The position numbers and the translations under genes are program-made. From Gammaproteobacteria bacterium (GTDB lineage Bacteria; Pseudomonadota; Gammaproteobacteria; Xanthomonadales; Wenzhouxiangellaceae), in NCBI GenBank assembly GCA_021772975.1, contig JAJFKY010000022.1, forward strand, positions 186,001 through 250,000: 64,000 nucleotides of DNA, in the 5' to 3' direction. Below, piece by piece: positions 53,989 through 61,917 of the stretch. Every line of letters begins with the position of its first letter. The first letter of the stretch is position 1. The notes beneath the pieces are model-generated. The model was not told the DNA's origin and searched no databases. It saw only the letters and a program-made list of their open reading frames with translations.

Positions 53989-54189
53989 TTATCCGCCACC
54001 TATGGCGTGTACGATTTCGATCTGATCGCCCGGCTGCAGGCGATGCTGGCTATGCAGCGAGCGCGGGATAATGGTCTGGTTGACTTCCACCGCGACTGGT
54101 TTCTCGACCAGCTGCAACTGCTCCAGCAAGTCGCTGATATGGGCGGACTCCGCCAGCTGCATGGCTTTACCGTTGACACTCAGTTCCAT
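53989..54189 (-). CDS. thiS: Thiamine sulfur-carrier protein ThiS
   Basis: 66 residues, beta-grasp fold. It ends in Gly-Gly-Gly (IEIVHAIGGG), whose terminal Gly becomes the thiocarboxylate. It hands sulfur to ThiG. Its ATG follows the pyrB TGA by one base, so the two are tightly coupled. Confidence 0.94.
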   Translation of the reverse strand: MELSVNGKAMQLAESAHISDLLEQLQLVEKPVAVEVNQTIIPRSLHSQHRLQPGDQIEIVHAIGGG

Positions 54190-54190
54190 C

Positions 54191-55117
54191 TCAGCATTCC
54201 AGTACGCCGCTGACCGACTGTGGTGACAGCATTTCCAGCATCACCGCCATGCGCACGAACACGCCAAAATGGACCTGCTGCAGCACCAGTGATTGCCCAC
54301 CATCCAGCACTTCGCTGGCTATTTCCACCTCGCGATTAACCGGCCCCGGGTGCAGTACTTTGCAGTCCGGGCCAGCCAATCGCAGGCGTTCGGTGGTCAA
54401 GCCCCATTGCCGGTGATAGGCATCCGTATCGGGAATTTCCAGCTCCGTGATGCGCTCACGCTGGATGCGCAGCATCATAACCGCATCCGCACCCGGCAGC
54501 GCGCTGTCCAGGTCTTTGCACTCCACCACATTGCCGGCTGGCGCGGGGCTGATCTGCATTTCCGCCGGCGCGGCCAGGCGGATTTCCGCGGCGCCCAGCA
54601 TATTCAGCAGCGCGATGTTGGAACGGGCCACCCGCGAATGGCGCAGATCACCGGCAATCACAATCGTTTTGCCGGCTATGCCGCCCAGATATTCACGCAG
54701 GGTATAGGCATCCAGCAAAGCCTGGGTAGGATGCGCATGCACGCCATCCCCGGCATTGATGATGTGCACGTCCGGTGGCGCCAGCTCGGCCAGATGATGC
54801 GGCGAACCGACCTGCGGATGACGGATATTGAATAGCCGGATACCCATCGCACAAAGGTTATGAAAGGTATCGACCAGACTTTCACCCTTGCTGACCGAAC
54901 TGGCCAGCGACTGCACATTGACCACATCCGCGCCCAGTTGTTTGGCAGCCAGCTCAAAGGCCACCCGGGTGCGGGTCGAAGCCTCATAAAACAGATTCAC
55001 CGCGGCCACGCCCACCAGGGGGCGGTCAGGCATCTGTTTACTCATAGCGTCGGTGCAGGCAAATAAACGTGCCACTGAATCAGTGTTCAGTGAAGCAATA
55101 TCAATCAGGTGTTGCAT
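54191..55117 (-). CDS. pyrB: Aspartate carbamoyltransferase catalytic subunit
   Basis: 308 residues. The carbamoyl-phosphate motif is in NLFYEASTRTRVAFELAAKQ. HPTQALLDAYTLREYLG, VIAGDLRHSRVARSNIALL and KVLHPGPVNREVEI complete the site. It makes carbamoyl aspartate, the first committed step of pyrimidine synthesis. No pyrI or inactive pyrC partner gene follows, although the ruvX-pyrB order matches Pseudomonas. It lies 15 bp after ruvX. Confidence 0.96.
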   Translation of the reverse strand: MQHLIDIASLNTDSVARLFACTDAMSKQMPDRPLVGVAAVNLFYEASTRTRVAFELAAKQLGADVVNVQSLASSVSKGESLVDTFHNLCAMGIRLFNIRHPQVGSPHHLAELAPPDVHIINAGDGVHAHPTQALLDAYTLREYLGGIAGKTIVIAGDLRHSRVARSNIALLNMLGAAEIRLAAPAEMQISPAPAGNVVECKDLDSALPGADAVMMLRIQRERITELEIPDTDAYHRQWGLTTERLRLAGPDCKVLHPGPVNREVEIASEVLDGGQSLVLQQVHFGVFVRMAVMLEMLSPQSVSGVLEC

Positions 55118-55132
55118 ACCGTATGGCGCCTA

Positions 55133-55570
55133 TTAACTGTGTTTTTGTTCACTTATCCAGGATTCAAGAATAATGCATGCCGCCACCGCGTCCAGCTGCT
55201 GGGCGTCTTTGGCCCGGGCTTTGCCCTGCCGGCGCGCTTCCGCAAAATGCGACTCCGCGGCCTTGGATGTCAGGCGCTCATCATGCATTTCAATCCGCGC
55301 ATCATAGCGCGTCGCCAACTCAGATGAGAACCGTGTAGCGGCTTTGGTCAGGGCGGAAGATGCTCCGTCAGCATGCAGTGGCCGGCCGACCACGATCACC
55401 GCCGGCCGCCATTCCTGGACCAGTTTATCCAGGATTTGCCAGTCCGGCTCACCGGCATTGCAATTGACCACCGTTAATGGCCGCGCGCTGCTGGTCAGCG
55501 TCTGACCGATAGCTACTCCGATACGGGCACTGCCATAGTCCAGCGCCAGCCAGATATTGGCTTGTGGCAT
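55133..55570 (-). CDS. ruvX: RuvX/YqgF, Holliday junction resolvase-like RNase H fold protein
   Basis: 145 residues. WLALDYGSARIGVAIGQ carries the first catalytic Asp; VIVVGRPLHADGASSALT, MHDERLTSKAAESHF and KDAQQLDAVAACIILESW carry the other conserved acids. The protein acts in 16S rRNA 5' end maturation. It sits between algH (40 bp) and pyrB (15 bp). Confidence 0.94.
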   Translation of the reverse strand: MPQANIWLALDYGSARIGVAIGQTLTSSARPLTVVNCNAGEPDWQILDKLVQEWRPAVIVVGRPLHADGASSALTKAATRFSSELATRYDARIEMHDERLTSKAAESHFAEARRQGKARAKDAQQLDAVAACIILESWISEQKHS

Positions 55571-55610
55571 CAGTGCCGGAAACCTGTCAGCACGCTGCTA
55601 CAACCAGGCG

Positions 55611-56186
55611 TCATGCGTGGCCCCCGGTCATACTTAACTGATCCAGATTGATCCCGATGCTGTCCAGTGCTTTCTCCCAGCGCCGCGCCAGCGGAGCCTG
55701 GAATATAATCGCGTTATCAGCCTTGGCATTCAACCATGCATTCTCGCGCATTTCTTCTTCCAGCTGACCGGCCGCCCAGCTGGCATAGCCGAGCGCAATC
55801 AGAAAATTCTGTGGACCATGACCACGCGCCATATCCACCAGCACATCGCGCGAGGTCGTTAAAAACAGGCTTTCGTCCAGACGAATACTGGACTCCCATT
55901 CAGCTTCCGGTCCATCCGGATGTCCGTCGTGCAGCACAAAACCGCGCTCAGGCTGAACCGGTCCACCAAACAATACGTTGATGTCACCCACGTCCTGATC
56001 TTCGCACTGAATTTCCATCTGGGTAAAAATGTCACTTAACAGCATACTCGATGGGTGATTGATATTGATTCCCAGCGCACCTTCTGCATTGTGCTGGCAC
56101 AACAGGGTCACCCCGCGCTTGAAGTTGGGGTCTTCCAGCCCGGGCATCGCGATCAGAAAACGTTGATTGAGGTATTCGCCTTGCAT
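55611..56186 (-). CDS. algH: AlgH/YqgE family protein (UPF0301)
   Basis: 191 residues. Signature parts: NQRFLIAMPGLEDPNFKRGV, LCQHNAEGALGININHPSS, VLFGGPVQPERGFVLHD and IALGYASWAAGQLEEEMREN with AWL. The fold is known, but the biochemical role is not settled. In Pseudomonas it is linked to alginate regulation. It heads the run algH-ruvX-pyrB-thiS-thiG-trmB-SLC13 permease. Confidence 0.94.
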   Translation of the reverse strand: MQGEYLNQRFLIAMPGLEDPNFKRGVTLLCQHNAEGALGININHPSSMLLSDIFTQMEIQCEDQDVGDINVLFGGPVQPERGFVLHDGHPDGPEAEWESSIRLDESLFLTTSRDVLVDMARGHGPQNFLIALGYASWAAGQLEEEMRENAWLNAKADNAIIFQAPLARRWEKALDSIGINLDQLSMTGGHA

Positions 56187-56267
56187 AAAGATGGTGGATT
56201 CGGAGCCTGCTCAAACCATAACATTACCCTGAATGTTGTGTCTGTTACCGTCTGGCACAAGCTATTT

Positions 56268-57743
56268 TTATGCCACATCCCGTAAAACGGTCGCGGCCTG
56301 GGCCGGTTGCCCGGACAGCCCCCCAAACCAGTGCAACTGACGCCCCAGCGCCGCCACCTCACCCAGCAGCAGCAGTGCCGGTGATTTAACCTGCGCATCG
56401 CGGGCTGTTTCCGGCAGCTCGCCCAATTGTCCCAGGATCACCCGCTGGTTTTCACGGCTGCCATTTTCCACCAGCGCGAAGGGGGTGTGCGCAGCCCGCC
56501 CGCAAGCCAGCAGGCGTGCGCGCAGCAGATCCAGTTGCCCGACCCCCATATACACTGCCAGTGTCTGACTGTCCTGCGCCAGCGCGGGCCAATCCAGTTG
56601 GTCCATCGAGCGCTGGCAATGCGCCGTCACCAGCCGTACCGAATGGGCATAATCCCGGTGGGTCAAGGGTATGCCGGCATAGGCTGCGCAGGCCATCGCC
56701 GCGGATATACCCGGCACCACTGAATAAGGTACTGCGTGCTGGCGCAACAGCTGCAACTCTTCACCGCCGCGTCCGAATACAAACGGATCACCGCCCTTCA
56801 GACGCACCACCCGTTTACCGGCAGCGGCCTCGCGCAGCAAAATGGTATGGATTTGGTCCTGGGTGGTCTCATGATGGCCAGCCCGTTTGGCCACCAGAAT
56901 ACGTTCGGCATCACGTCGCGCCAGGTTCAGCACCTCATCACTGACCAGCCGGTCATGCACAATCACATCGGCCTGCTGCAGTTCACGCAGGGCCTGGATG
57001 GTTAACAGCCCCGGATCGCCGGGGCCGGCGCCGACCAGGATCACCCGGCCCTGAGGGCGCTGCGCGGAAGCGGTCATTTCCACCGCCCGCGCCAGATATT
57101 GCTCGGCTGCCTCCAGCCGCCGCTGTTTGACCAACCGCGGCAATTCGCCGTCCAGCAGATCGTCATACCACTGCCGGCGCCGGCTGACATCAGTGATACG
57201 CTGTTTGATCGGCGAGCGCCAACGGGCCAGCAATCCGGCCAGCTCGGCGGTGCTCTCATCCAGCAGCACTTCCAATTGTGACCGCATCCGCCGGGCCAGC
57301 ACCGGCGCTACGCCGGCGCTGGAGATGGCCGCCTGCAGCGGTCCGCGCTGCAACACCGCCGGCACGTGAAACTGGGTCAGTTCCAGATCGTCAACCACAT
57401 TGGTGAACACCCTTAAGCGCTTGCCCAGCGCGGCCAGATAGCAATTCAGGTTTCGGTCATCGGTGGCGGCAATCACCAGCCAGGCCTGCTGCACGACACG
57501 GCGTAATCGCCAGCGGTTCAACAGACCAGTCAGACCCGATATATCCAGATTCACCTGCTGAACAGCCAGCTGGCCTTTGCCCTGCCATTGCTGCATGGCC
57601 GGGCTGACCTGATCGGCCAGCACCAGAATATCAGCGCCGGTATCCAGTAGCGCAGCCAGCTTGCGTTCAGCCACCGCGCCGCCACCGACCACCAACACAC
57701 GGCGGTCACGCAAATCCGCGAACAATGGATAAAGTCGTTGCAT
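56268..57743 (-). CDS. cysG: Siroheme synthase (trifunctional)
   Basis: 491 residues, two enzymes fused. The N-terminal half (RRVLVVGGGAVAERKLAALL, then AISSAGVAPVLARRMRSQLE) is the NAD-dependent dehydrogenase and ferrochelatase. The C-terminal half (VGAGPGDPGLLTIQALRELQ, VVRLKGGDPFVFGRGGEELQ, PGISAAMACAAYAGIPLTHR) is uroporphyrinogen III methyltransferase. Together they turn uroporphyrinogen III into siroheme, the cofactor of CysI, encoded 4 kb away. It is divergent from the cysB-type regulator with a candidate binding site between them. Confidence 0.96.
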   Translation of the reverse strand: MQRLYPLFADLRDRRVLVVGGGAVAERKLAALLDTGADILVLADQVSPAMQQWQGKGQLAVQQVNLDISGLTGLLNRWRLRRVVQQAWLVIAATDDRNLNCYLAALGKRLRVFTNVVDDLELTQFHVPAVLQRGPLQAAISSAGVAPVLARRMRSQLEVLLDESTAELAGLLARWRSPIKQRITDVSRRRQWYDDLLDGELPRLVKQRRLEAAEQYLARAVEMTASAQRPQGRVILVGAGPGDPGLLTIQALRELQQADVIVHDRLVSDEVLNLARRDAERILVAKRAGHHETTQDQIHTILLREAAAGKRVVRLKGGDPFVFGRGGEELQLLRQHAVPYSVVPGISAAMACAAYAGIPLTHRDYAHSVRLVTAHCQRSMDQLDWPALAQDSQTLAVYMGVGQLDLLRARLLACGRAAHTPFALVENGSRENQRVILGQLGELPETARDAQVKSPALLLLGEVAALGRQLHWFGGLSGQPAQAATVLRDVA

Positions 57744-57799
57744 AACAACAAAGTAGGCTTGCGCGCGGGGAATGAAAAATGAGCATCATTTGCTTGCTT

Positions 57800-57814
57800 A
57801 TAACCAAACGTTAT
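57800..57814. promoter_or_regulatory. Candidate LysR-type binding site between cysG and cysB
   Basis: ATAAC-CAAAC-GTTAT is a perfect 5-bp inverted repeat containing T-N11-A, the core of LysR-family sites. It is 57 bp before cysG and 98 bp before the regulator start, so it could serve both. Confidence 0.5.
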
Positions 57815-57911
57815 GTCAGCTTTCAAGCCTGTTGTGGTTCTCATCATAGTAAGGTTTTATCCTTACCCGATAATCAATCTGGAACATCAGCCCAAAAGGC
57901 ATGGATCAAGC

Positions 57912-58925
57912 ATGACGATTACTCAACTGCGCTATCTGGTGGCCATCGCGGATGCCGGCTTAAATATCACCCAGGCGGCTGAGCGCGTCTACGCCACCCA
58001 GCCAGGCCTGTCCAAACAATTGCGTCAGCTGGAAGATGAACTGGGCCTGCAGATGTTTTCCCGCAGCGGCCGCAGCCTGGAAGCGGTGACACCCGCCGGC
58101 GCACTGGTCATTGAACGCGCCCGCAAGATTATCTCCGAAGCGGAAAGCATTCGCGCTCTGGCTGAAAACCTGCGCCACGAAGCCAGCGGGGAACTGCGCA
58201 TCGCCACCACCCATACCCAGGCGCGGTTTGTGCTGCCGCCGGCTATTGCCCGCTTGAAACAAGAATTTCCAGACGTGAATATTCATCTGATGCCGGGTGG
58301 CGATGCCGAACTGCTGGAATTGCTGCATCGCGATGACATCGATCTGGCCATTATGAGCGGCACCAGCACCCCGCCCGCCAGTTTTATCGCGGTGCCGATC
58401 TTTGACTGGGAACGCATCATCATGATGCCCAAGCAGCATCCACTCAGCGAAGTTGGCGATAACATTACTCTGGCGCAACTGGCCGACTATCCGCTGGTCA
58501 GTTACGAGTCGGCGCTGTCGCCGGAATCCTCTCTGCGCAGGGCCTTCGCGGCGGCTGATCTGAACCCCAGAATTGCCTGTACGGCGCGTGATGCGGATTT
58601 GATAAAGACCTATGTGCGGGCTGGCCTGGGCGTCGGCATACTGGCCGAAATGGCCATCCTGCCCGAAGATCAGGCCGATCTTGAATTGCGCTGCATCGAT
58701 CAACTGTTACCCACCTGCACCACCTGGGCACTGGTGCGTCCGGATCGGTTGCTGCGTGATTTCAACCTGGCGTTTATCAGCGCCCTGGCGCCCCAGCTGG
58801 AACGCAGAAAGCTACCGAGAATGCTCAACCCCGACGAACCCGACCAGTTTCCCGCCCCCCTGCACTGGCGCGATTTGCGCGGCAGCGTCTATTGCCAGCA
58901 AAGTACCCGGTCAGAAGCCAGCTAA
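57912..58925 (+). CDS. cysB: CysB-type LysR family transcriptional regulator
   Basis: 337 residues from the ATG at 57912; the longer frame upstream has no ribosome site and lies in the promoter region. The helix-turn-helix is MTITQLRYLVAIADAGLNIT through AAERVYATQPGLSKQLRQLE. RIATTHTQARFVLPPAIARL carries the Thr residues that bind sulfate or acetylserine in CysB. It should activate cysteine synthesis genes in response to acetylserine. The neighbourhood of cysG and cysJIH supports this; Cbl is the main alternative. Confidence 0.92.
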   Translation: MTITQLRYLVAIADAGLNITQAAERVYATQPGLSKQLRQLEDELGLQMFSRSGRSLEAVTPAGALVIERARKIISEAESIRALAENLRHEASGELRIATTHTQARFVLPPAIARLKQEFPDVNIHLMPGGDAELLELLHRDDIDLAIMSGTSTPPASFIAVPIFDWERIIMMPKQHPLSEVGDNITLAQLADYPLVSYESALSPESSLRRAFAAADLNPRIACTARDADLIKTYVRAGLGVGILAEMAILPEDQADLELRCIDQLLPTCTTWALVRPDRLLRDFNLAFISALAPQLERRKLPRMLNPDEPDQFPAPLHWRDLRGSVYCQQSTRSEAS

Positions 58926-59177
58926 GCCCGATCAGTGCATGCACGGATCAGACCGCGTTATTTTCCAGTTAATGGACGTCACCGGTTTAACCCTCTCAAA
59001 CCGATAACACACCGCCAGGCCCGGTTAGCACCCAGCACATAGATCTCAATACTGTTTGCCTGTTCCGGCGGTGTGGTGCTTAGGACGGCAGATCAGCTTA
59101 GCGCCCAAGGTCCTGTAAACCTTAAACCATCTTGTCGGCTTGCAACCGCGCCTAAGCCGGTCTGCGCTGGATGGCCA
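58926..59177. other. Intergenic region after cysB
   Basis: About 250 bp without a credible gene. CACACCGCC (59008-59016) and GGCGGTGTG (59067-59075) are perfect complements across 50 bases, but no T run follows. Nothing else stands out. Confidence 0.5.
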
Positions 59178-59224
59178 GCATATTGCAAATATGCACTAAT
59201 CTATATTAAAATGCAGATATGCAT
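59178..59224 (+). promoter_or_regulatory. Operator-promoter of the Xre/RES toxin-antitoxin pair
   Basis: TGCAAATATGCA (59184-59195) and TGCAGATATGCA (59212-59223) are direct repeats 28 bp apart, matching 11 of 12. Each is also near-palindromic: GCATAT-N5-ATATGC at 59178-59194 and ATGCA-N4-TGCAT at 59211-59224. A -10-like TATATT (59202-59207) lies between, and the second repeat covers the ATG. This fits autorepression by the antitoxin. Confidence 0.7.
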
Positions 59225-59641
59225 AATATCGCCCTAAGCCACCCTGAGTACAGCGTTAAAGCCATCAGCCAACGTGATGACCCGGCATTTATGCGCCGGG
59301 CCATGCAGGGTTTTTTTGCCATCATGCGGCAATGGGCCATCGACAATAACGATGCCATGATCCTGCTGGGCCTGCCCAGCAAACGCACCTTTTACGCCTG
59401 GAAAAAAGGCGAGGTCAAAACGGTGCCGGCCGATACGTTGCGGCGGATTGGCTATATCGCCGGCATTTTCAAGGCTTTGGAAATTTTATACAGCAATGCG
59501 CAACTGGCGGATGGCTGGACCAAGCGCGGCAACCGATACTTCGGCGGGCAGACGCCGTTACAACGGATGACCGCCGGTGATGTCACCGATCTGGCCGTAG
59601 TGCGTCAATATCTGGACGCCGCGCGTGCCGCCTGGTCATAG
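59219..59641 (+). CDS. Xre/MbcA/ParS-type antitoxin
   Basis: 140 residues. The middle has a helix-turn-helix-like part (ILLGLPSKRTFYAWKKGEVK, TVPADTLRRIGYIAGIFKAL). The C-terminal DUF2384 toxin-binding part is RGNRYFGGQTPLQRMTAGDV. It should neutralise the RES toxin and repress its own promoter, as in other RES-Xre pairs. The ATG at 59219 has no ribosome site and a -10-like box ends only 12 bases before it, so the message may be leaderless. It overlaps the toxin gene by 17 bp. Confidence 0.9.
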   Translation: MHNIALSHPEYSVKAISQRDDPAFMRRAMQGFFAIMRQWAIDNNDAMILLGLPSKRTFYAWKKGEVKTVPADTLRRIGYIAGIFKALEILYSNAQLADGWTKRGNRYFGGQTPLQRMTAGDVTDLAVVRQYLDAARAAWS

Positions 59642-60335
59642 CATTCCCACAGCACGCACCCGCTGGCAACAGGCCTGGCGCGTTATCGCCAGCCGCTATC
59701 CGCCCATCAACCTGTTCGAACGGCTCAGCCCCGACCCGGCCGTGTGGGATGCCCTGATTGCATTGGAAGAACTTACCAATCCACGGGTCCGCGATGCCAG
59801 CGGACAAATTCAGCTGATACCACCCGAGCGCCGCGTCAGTGGCCCCGGCGCGACCCATGTCATGGCCTGCTTCACCCACATCAATCCAAACGGTTCGCGC
59901 TTTTCCGATGGCGGCTACGGCATGTATTACTGTGCCAATAACCTGGCAACCGCGATCGCCGAAACGGTGTATCACTTCGGACGCTTCGCCGCTGATTCGG
60001 CTGACCCGGAACGTTATGAAGATATGCGCGTTGTGGTTGGCGGCATTGATCATAGCTTTCTACGCCTGGACCATGCTACGCCATCCATTCAAAAGCCATT
60101 GCTTAACCCGGACAGTTATGCCCGCAGCCAGCCCTGGGGCGGTCAACAACGCGATGCCGGACACGATGGCATCGTATTTCCCAGTGTTCGATACCAGGAC
60201 GGCATCTGCTTAGGCACGTTTTGGCCGGATACCGTAAAGATTCCGGTGCAGGAAAGGCATTTGCAGTATCATTGGAATGGCGTAAGCGTAGATCGGTATT
60301 TTGATTACCGCCAGGATCAATGGTTTTCGCTGTAG
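59625..60335 (+). CDS. RES domain toxin (NAD+-degrading)
   Basis: 236 residues from a GTG inside the antitoxin end. The RES fold shows as WRVIASRYPPINLFERLSPD, SRFSDGGYGMYYCANNLATA and IAETVYHFGRF, carrying conserved Arg, Tyr and Glu of the active site, then DGIVFPSVRYQDGICLGTFW near the C-terminus. Characterised RES toxins break down NAD+ (phosphorolysis in MbcT) and stop growth. The RES motif here is a variant reading (RFSD rather than GRFN). The overlap with the antitoxin gene ensures coupled synthesis. Confidence 0.9.
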   Translation: MPPGHSIPTARTRWQQAWRVIASRYPPINLFERLSPDPAVWDALIALEELTNPRVRDASGQIQLIPPERRVSGPGATHVMACFTHINPNGSRFSDGGYGMYYCANNLATAIAETVYHFGRFAADSADPERYEDMRVVVGGIDHSFLRLDHATPSIQKPLLNPDSYARSQPWGGQQRDAGHDGIVFPSVRYQDGICLGTFWPDTVKIPVQERHLQYHWNGVSVDRYFDYRQDQWFSL

Positions 60336-60364
60336 GCTGGGATGCAGCGCAGCGTAATCCCGGC
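60336..60364. repeat. REP-like hairpin directly after the RES toxin gene
   Basis: GCTGGGAT (60336-60343) pairs with ATCCCGGC (60357-60364), one G-U pair, around GCAGCGCAGCGTA. Hairpins with GCGCAGCGTAATCCC are, from memory, common between genes in proteobacteria. It starts one base past the toxin stop. Confidence 0.6.
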
Positions 60365-60415
60365 AAACCAAATGGGCATTACTCAGGACCGGAACTTTAA
60401 CCGAACGATATTTAG

Positions 60416-60432
60416 CTGGGATTTTATCCCAG
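60416..60432. repeat. Second small hairpin, TGGGAT/ATCCCA type
   Basis: CTGGGAT-TTT-ATCCCAG is a perfect 7-bp stem sharing its core with the hairpin at 60336. No T run follows, so a terminator is unlikely. Confidence 0.5.
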
Positions 60433-60508
60433 ACTGCTTACCAATAATCAATCAGATAATTGAATCCGCGTTTTTAAATAAAAGGTGAAAAATACAACCT
60501 TTAAGTTG

Positions 60509-60937
60509 TCAAGCAGCAAGACCCCAGTAACTTTTACCAGGCTTTATTTTTAATTTATCAGGTTTTGCATACAACCTCATTAACTTACTTCTGGCTTCCT
60601 TATCAAAAAAGCCTGGGTCAGAATAAAACCAGTGAGTAATAAACTCCGAAAAAGACGGGTGATTACGGTTAGAATTTTGAGCACGTTCTTGAGATCGATA
60701 AAAATGCGAATAAGCAATCAATCCAAAGCCAACAAGTTTCAAATGCTCGACACCAGATTGAACCATTGACCAACCTTTTTCTTTGATCTTTTCTCGTGTA
60801 CTGTAATCTGGTCCTAAATACTTTCTGGACTTGATCTTAGCTCGCGGCCCTGGGTCGCAGGGCAAAGCAGAATGCAAGTCCAAATTGTTGGTCACAATTA
60901 TACTCACAAGCTCAGATTCAAACTCTCGTCGATTCAT
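60509..60937 (-). CDS. Hypothetical protein, AT-rich orphan
   Basis: 142 residues from the ATG at 60937 (MNRREFESELVSIIVTNN); another ATG two codons upstream is possible. It is basic and soluble, with no signal peptide or membrane helix. Visible stretches are KIKSRKYLGPDYSTREKIKE and SEFITHWFYSDPGFFDKEAR. I recognise no family. The gene and its flanks are much more AT-rich than the cys genes beside it, and it lies by a toxin-antitoxin pair and REP-like hairpins, which together suggest an acquired island of about 2 kb. Confidence 0.65.
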   Translation of the reverse strand: MNRREFESELVSIIVTNNLDLHSALPCDPGPRAKIKSRKYLGPDYSTREKIKEKGWSMVQSGVEHLKLVGFGLIAYSHFYRSQERAQNSNRNHPSFSEFITHWFYSDPGFFDKEARSKLMRLYAKPDKLKIKPGKSYWGLAA

Positions 60938-61119
60938 GATCATGGCCTCATTGCATATTTAATTTTGTATTATTTAGCTTCCATGAAGATTCTACTGACC
61001 TTGTATGGTCACAACCAATTACTCTTCATGACTGTCAATAAAATAGAATAATAACGATAATAAAGCCTTCTTGCCAGCATTCATAACCCCATTACTTATT
61101 ATAAATTTGCGCAAATAAT

Positions 61120-61917
61120 TCAAATCTCCGTATGAATCCCACACTCCCGCTGTAACCCGAAAAACCGCGTATCTTCAGCACTCATACCGTCCGCCAGCCG
61201 TGTGCTGGTGTGGGTATCACCGATGGAGACGTAGCCCTGGTCCCATAGCGGGTGGTAGGGCAGATCGTGTTGTTTGAGATAGATGCCGACATCGCGATCG
61301 CTCCAGTCGGCCAGGGGATGGACTTTCCAGATGGGTTGCAGGCCGTCTTTGCCGGCTTTGTATTCGATAAACGGGGTATCCGCCCGGCTGGCTGATTGCT
61401 GGCGGCGCAGGCCGGAAAACCAGGTGCCGGCCTGTAGGGATTTTAGTGCGCGGCGCATGGGTTCGACTTTGTTGATGCGGTTGTAGCGGTCCAGACCATT
61501 GGCGCCCTGCTCCCACAGTTTGCCATAGCGGGCCTGCTGCCAGCCGGGACTCAGGTCACCGCGGAACACGCGCAGGTTCAATTGCAGACGATTATATAGC
61601 TGGTCAACAAACTGATAGGTTTCCGGAAACAGATAGCCGGTGTCGAGCAGAATGACGGGAATATCCGGCTCAATGCGGGTGAGCAGATGCAGCATCACCG
61701 CCGCTTGCGCACCAAAGCTGGAGGACAGCACCGGCCGAGCCGACAGGTTCTGGATAGCCCAGCGCACCCGCTGCTCAGCACTGATTCCGGCGAAGGTGTT
61801 TTCAATATCGTCGGGTAAGCACATCGGCGCGATTGGACTGGTGACGGTATCGGCTACATTCACAGCGCCATTTGATTCCAGTTCGTCCTTGCGGCAGGCA
61901 TTGCCGTGCGTATTCAT
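61120..61917 (-). CDS. cysH: Phosphoadenylylsulfate (PAPS) reductase
   Basis: 265 residues. The catalytic Cys is in the C-terminal [48 protein letters not shown] and [20 protein letters not shown] are family marks. The CC and CxxC pairs of iron-sulfur APS reductases are absent, so it should use PAPS and thioredoxin, giving sulfite. Its ATG overlaps the cysI stop by 4 bp. About 25 residues at the N-terminus ([20 protein letters not shown]) are extra. Confidence 0.95.
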   Translation of the reverse strand: MNTHGNACRKDELESNGAVNVADTVTSPIAPMCLPDDIENTFAGISAEQRVRWAIQNLSARPVLSSSFGAQAAVMLHLLTRIEPDIPVILLDTGYLFPETYQFVDQLYNRLQLNLRVFRGDLSPGWQQARYGKLWEQGANGLDRYNRINKVEPMRRALKSLQAGTWFSGLRRQQSASRADTPFIEYKAGKDGLQPIWKVHPLADWSDRDVGIYLKQHDLPYHPLWDQGYVSIGDTHTSTRLADGMSAEDTRFFGLQRECGIHTEI

